From CAZPHU01 sp964419255 (GTDB taxonomy: Bacteria > Fibrobacterota > Chitinivibrionia > Chitinivibrionales > CAYFVL01): a stretch of DNA of 58,938 bases. The stretch spans positions 1 through 58,938 of the forward strand of contig CAYQOU010000022.1 of NCBI GenBank assembly GCA_964419255.1. The letters are read 5' to 3'. Positions 58,409-58,938 of the stretch are shown piece after piece (position 1 is the first letter of the stretch; each line of letters starts with the position of its first letter). The notes under the pieces are model-generated. The model did not search any database. It saw only the letters and a program-made list of their open reading frames with translations, and had not been told where the DNA came from. Made by a program: the position numbers and the translations under genes.

Positions 58409-58938
58409 TATTGTGGTGTTAAGCTACAAAGGAGCCGACGAGTGGGGACAATGGAATGGTGCACCTTACTCGGTATCAATTTGAGAGTATTTCCGGTGCC
58501 GGTGCAGTGCCGCCGCCGATTTGGGTGTGTGGGGTCGGACCTTACCTAAATGACTTATTTACAATTGATTAATGTCTTCGGAGCACCTCTTTTAAAGCGC
58601 TTAATTACCTGTCTTTCAGATCATTTTTTCATTGATTCTCTTCTGACTTCTACCCGCATCACCCGTCTATTTAATCGCTTCAAAAATGCCGGTTGGGAAC
58701 ACATATGTTGTTGAAATATTGTTTGATAGGCTTGGTCCGACCCCATTGGCTCAAAAGAGGCAGGGGAAAAAAGATCGTGCACACTGTCCTTTGTGTCACC
58801 ACTAAGCCCCCCCCGGCCCCGGTAGTCTCCAGGACTCTAACTATTCGTATAAATCCATTACAGATGATGATTTCGTTCTGCCTTTCGGTACGGCTTACGC
58901 ACATGATACATGCTGATTTTGCGATAATGATACCCAAG
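58409..58938. other. Region after the histidine kinase, no gene
   Basis: It contains no convincing coding frame. Most of it is the inverted-repeat element at 58530-58745; the remaining ~190 bases to the window edge show no recognisable feature. Confidence 0.5.
58530..58745. repeat. 216-base element with 12-base terminal inverted repeats
   Basis: TGGGGTCGGACC at 58530-58541 has its exact reverse complement (GGTCCGACCCCA) at 58734-58745. The interior (~190 bases) is AT-rich and has no long frame. The terminal sequence resembles the ends of small IS200/RAYT-associated or MITE-like elements that carry GGGGTC-GACC-type palindromes. I see no convincing target-site duplication. Confidence 0.5.

Noticed and set aside
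1..58938. CRISPR arrays, rRNA or tRNA genes
   Set aside because: I found no regularly spaced repeats, no conserved tRNA T-loop in the gaps and no rRNA-like sequence.

Overview
The window looks like a chromosomal segment from an anaerobic or microaerophilic Gram-negative bacterium, most likely of the Fibrobacterota/Chitinivibrionales type. The taxonomic clue is a secreted protein with a FISUMP (Fibrobacter succinogenes major paralogous) domain at 47694-49178, followed by a coiled-coil secreted protein and a probable outer-membrane beta-barrel. A class II superoxide reductase, hemerythrin-like protein, ferredoxin, encapsulin and ferredoxin-type ATPases fit a life at the oxic/anoxic boundary. 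I see no rRNA, tRNA, CRISPR array or intact transposase.

Layout. 1-1.9 kb holds small accessory genes (an acidic protein cut by the window edge, an unknown, a DUF2934 protein with a histone-H1-like tail). 1.9-16.4 kb is a six-gene plus-strand alpha-glucan/trehalose block: glgE, a treS-maltokinase fusion, glgB, treZ, a DUF3536 GH57 enzyme and treY. 17-21 kb is a minus-strand operon of DUF502 membrane protein, six-hairpin glycosidase and GT4 glycosyltransferase. 21-29 kb has polX, an RRM protein, a membrane protein and the operon pfkB-ppsA-fpg-PII-like-DUF2267. 29-33 kb has a hemerythrin, a lone response regulator and a ferredoxin/ferritin-like cargo/encapsulin/superoxide reductase operon. 33-38.6 kb has class I aldolase, an S2P protease, a PRC-barrel protein, an EI-type phosphotransferase and an unknown. 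39.3-41.8 kb is an envelope-stress cassette (YtxH/ElaB-like, phage-holin-family, DUF3618). 42.2-47.6 kb is a locus of a NifX-like protein, two DUF5320-type proteins, a PAS/sigma-54 activator and a double MinD-type Fe-S ATPase in one polypeptide. 47.7-51.8 kb is the secreted/outer-membrane operon, 52-54.3 kb a CcdA remnant beside a CopB-type ATPase, and 55-58.4 kb a methyltransferase and a multi-PAS histidine kinase. The end holds a 216-base element bounded by 12-base inverted repeats.

How the genes fit together. TreY/TreZ can turn alpha-glucan into trehalose, while TreS-Mak, GlgE and GlgB can rebuild branched glucan from it, so the first block encodes a complete trehalose-glucan cycle. PfkB, PpsA, FbaB and the EI-like protein are auxiliary central-carbon enzymes; PolX and Fpg are repair enzymes; encapsulin, ferritin-like protein, superoxide reductase and hemerythrin handle iron and oxygen. 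The combination suggests a stress or dormancy programme.

The strongest unexplained signal is regulatory. Reading the intergenic regions by eye, I find sequences close to the sigma-54 consensus (TGGCAC-N5-TTGCW) ahead of most transcription units: seven good matches and seven weaker ones. In addition, the palindrome GTTGCA-N4-TGCAAC occurs upstream of both arms of the NifX/MinD locus, which contains the only sigma-54 activator gene in the window. This suggests that sigma-54 co-ordinates the carbon-store, iron/oxygen and envelope-stress genes here. All functional calls rest on motif and family recognition from the translated sequence, without database searches.
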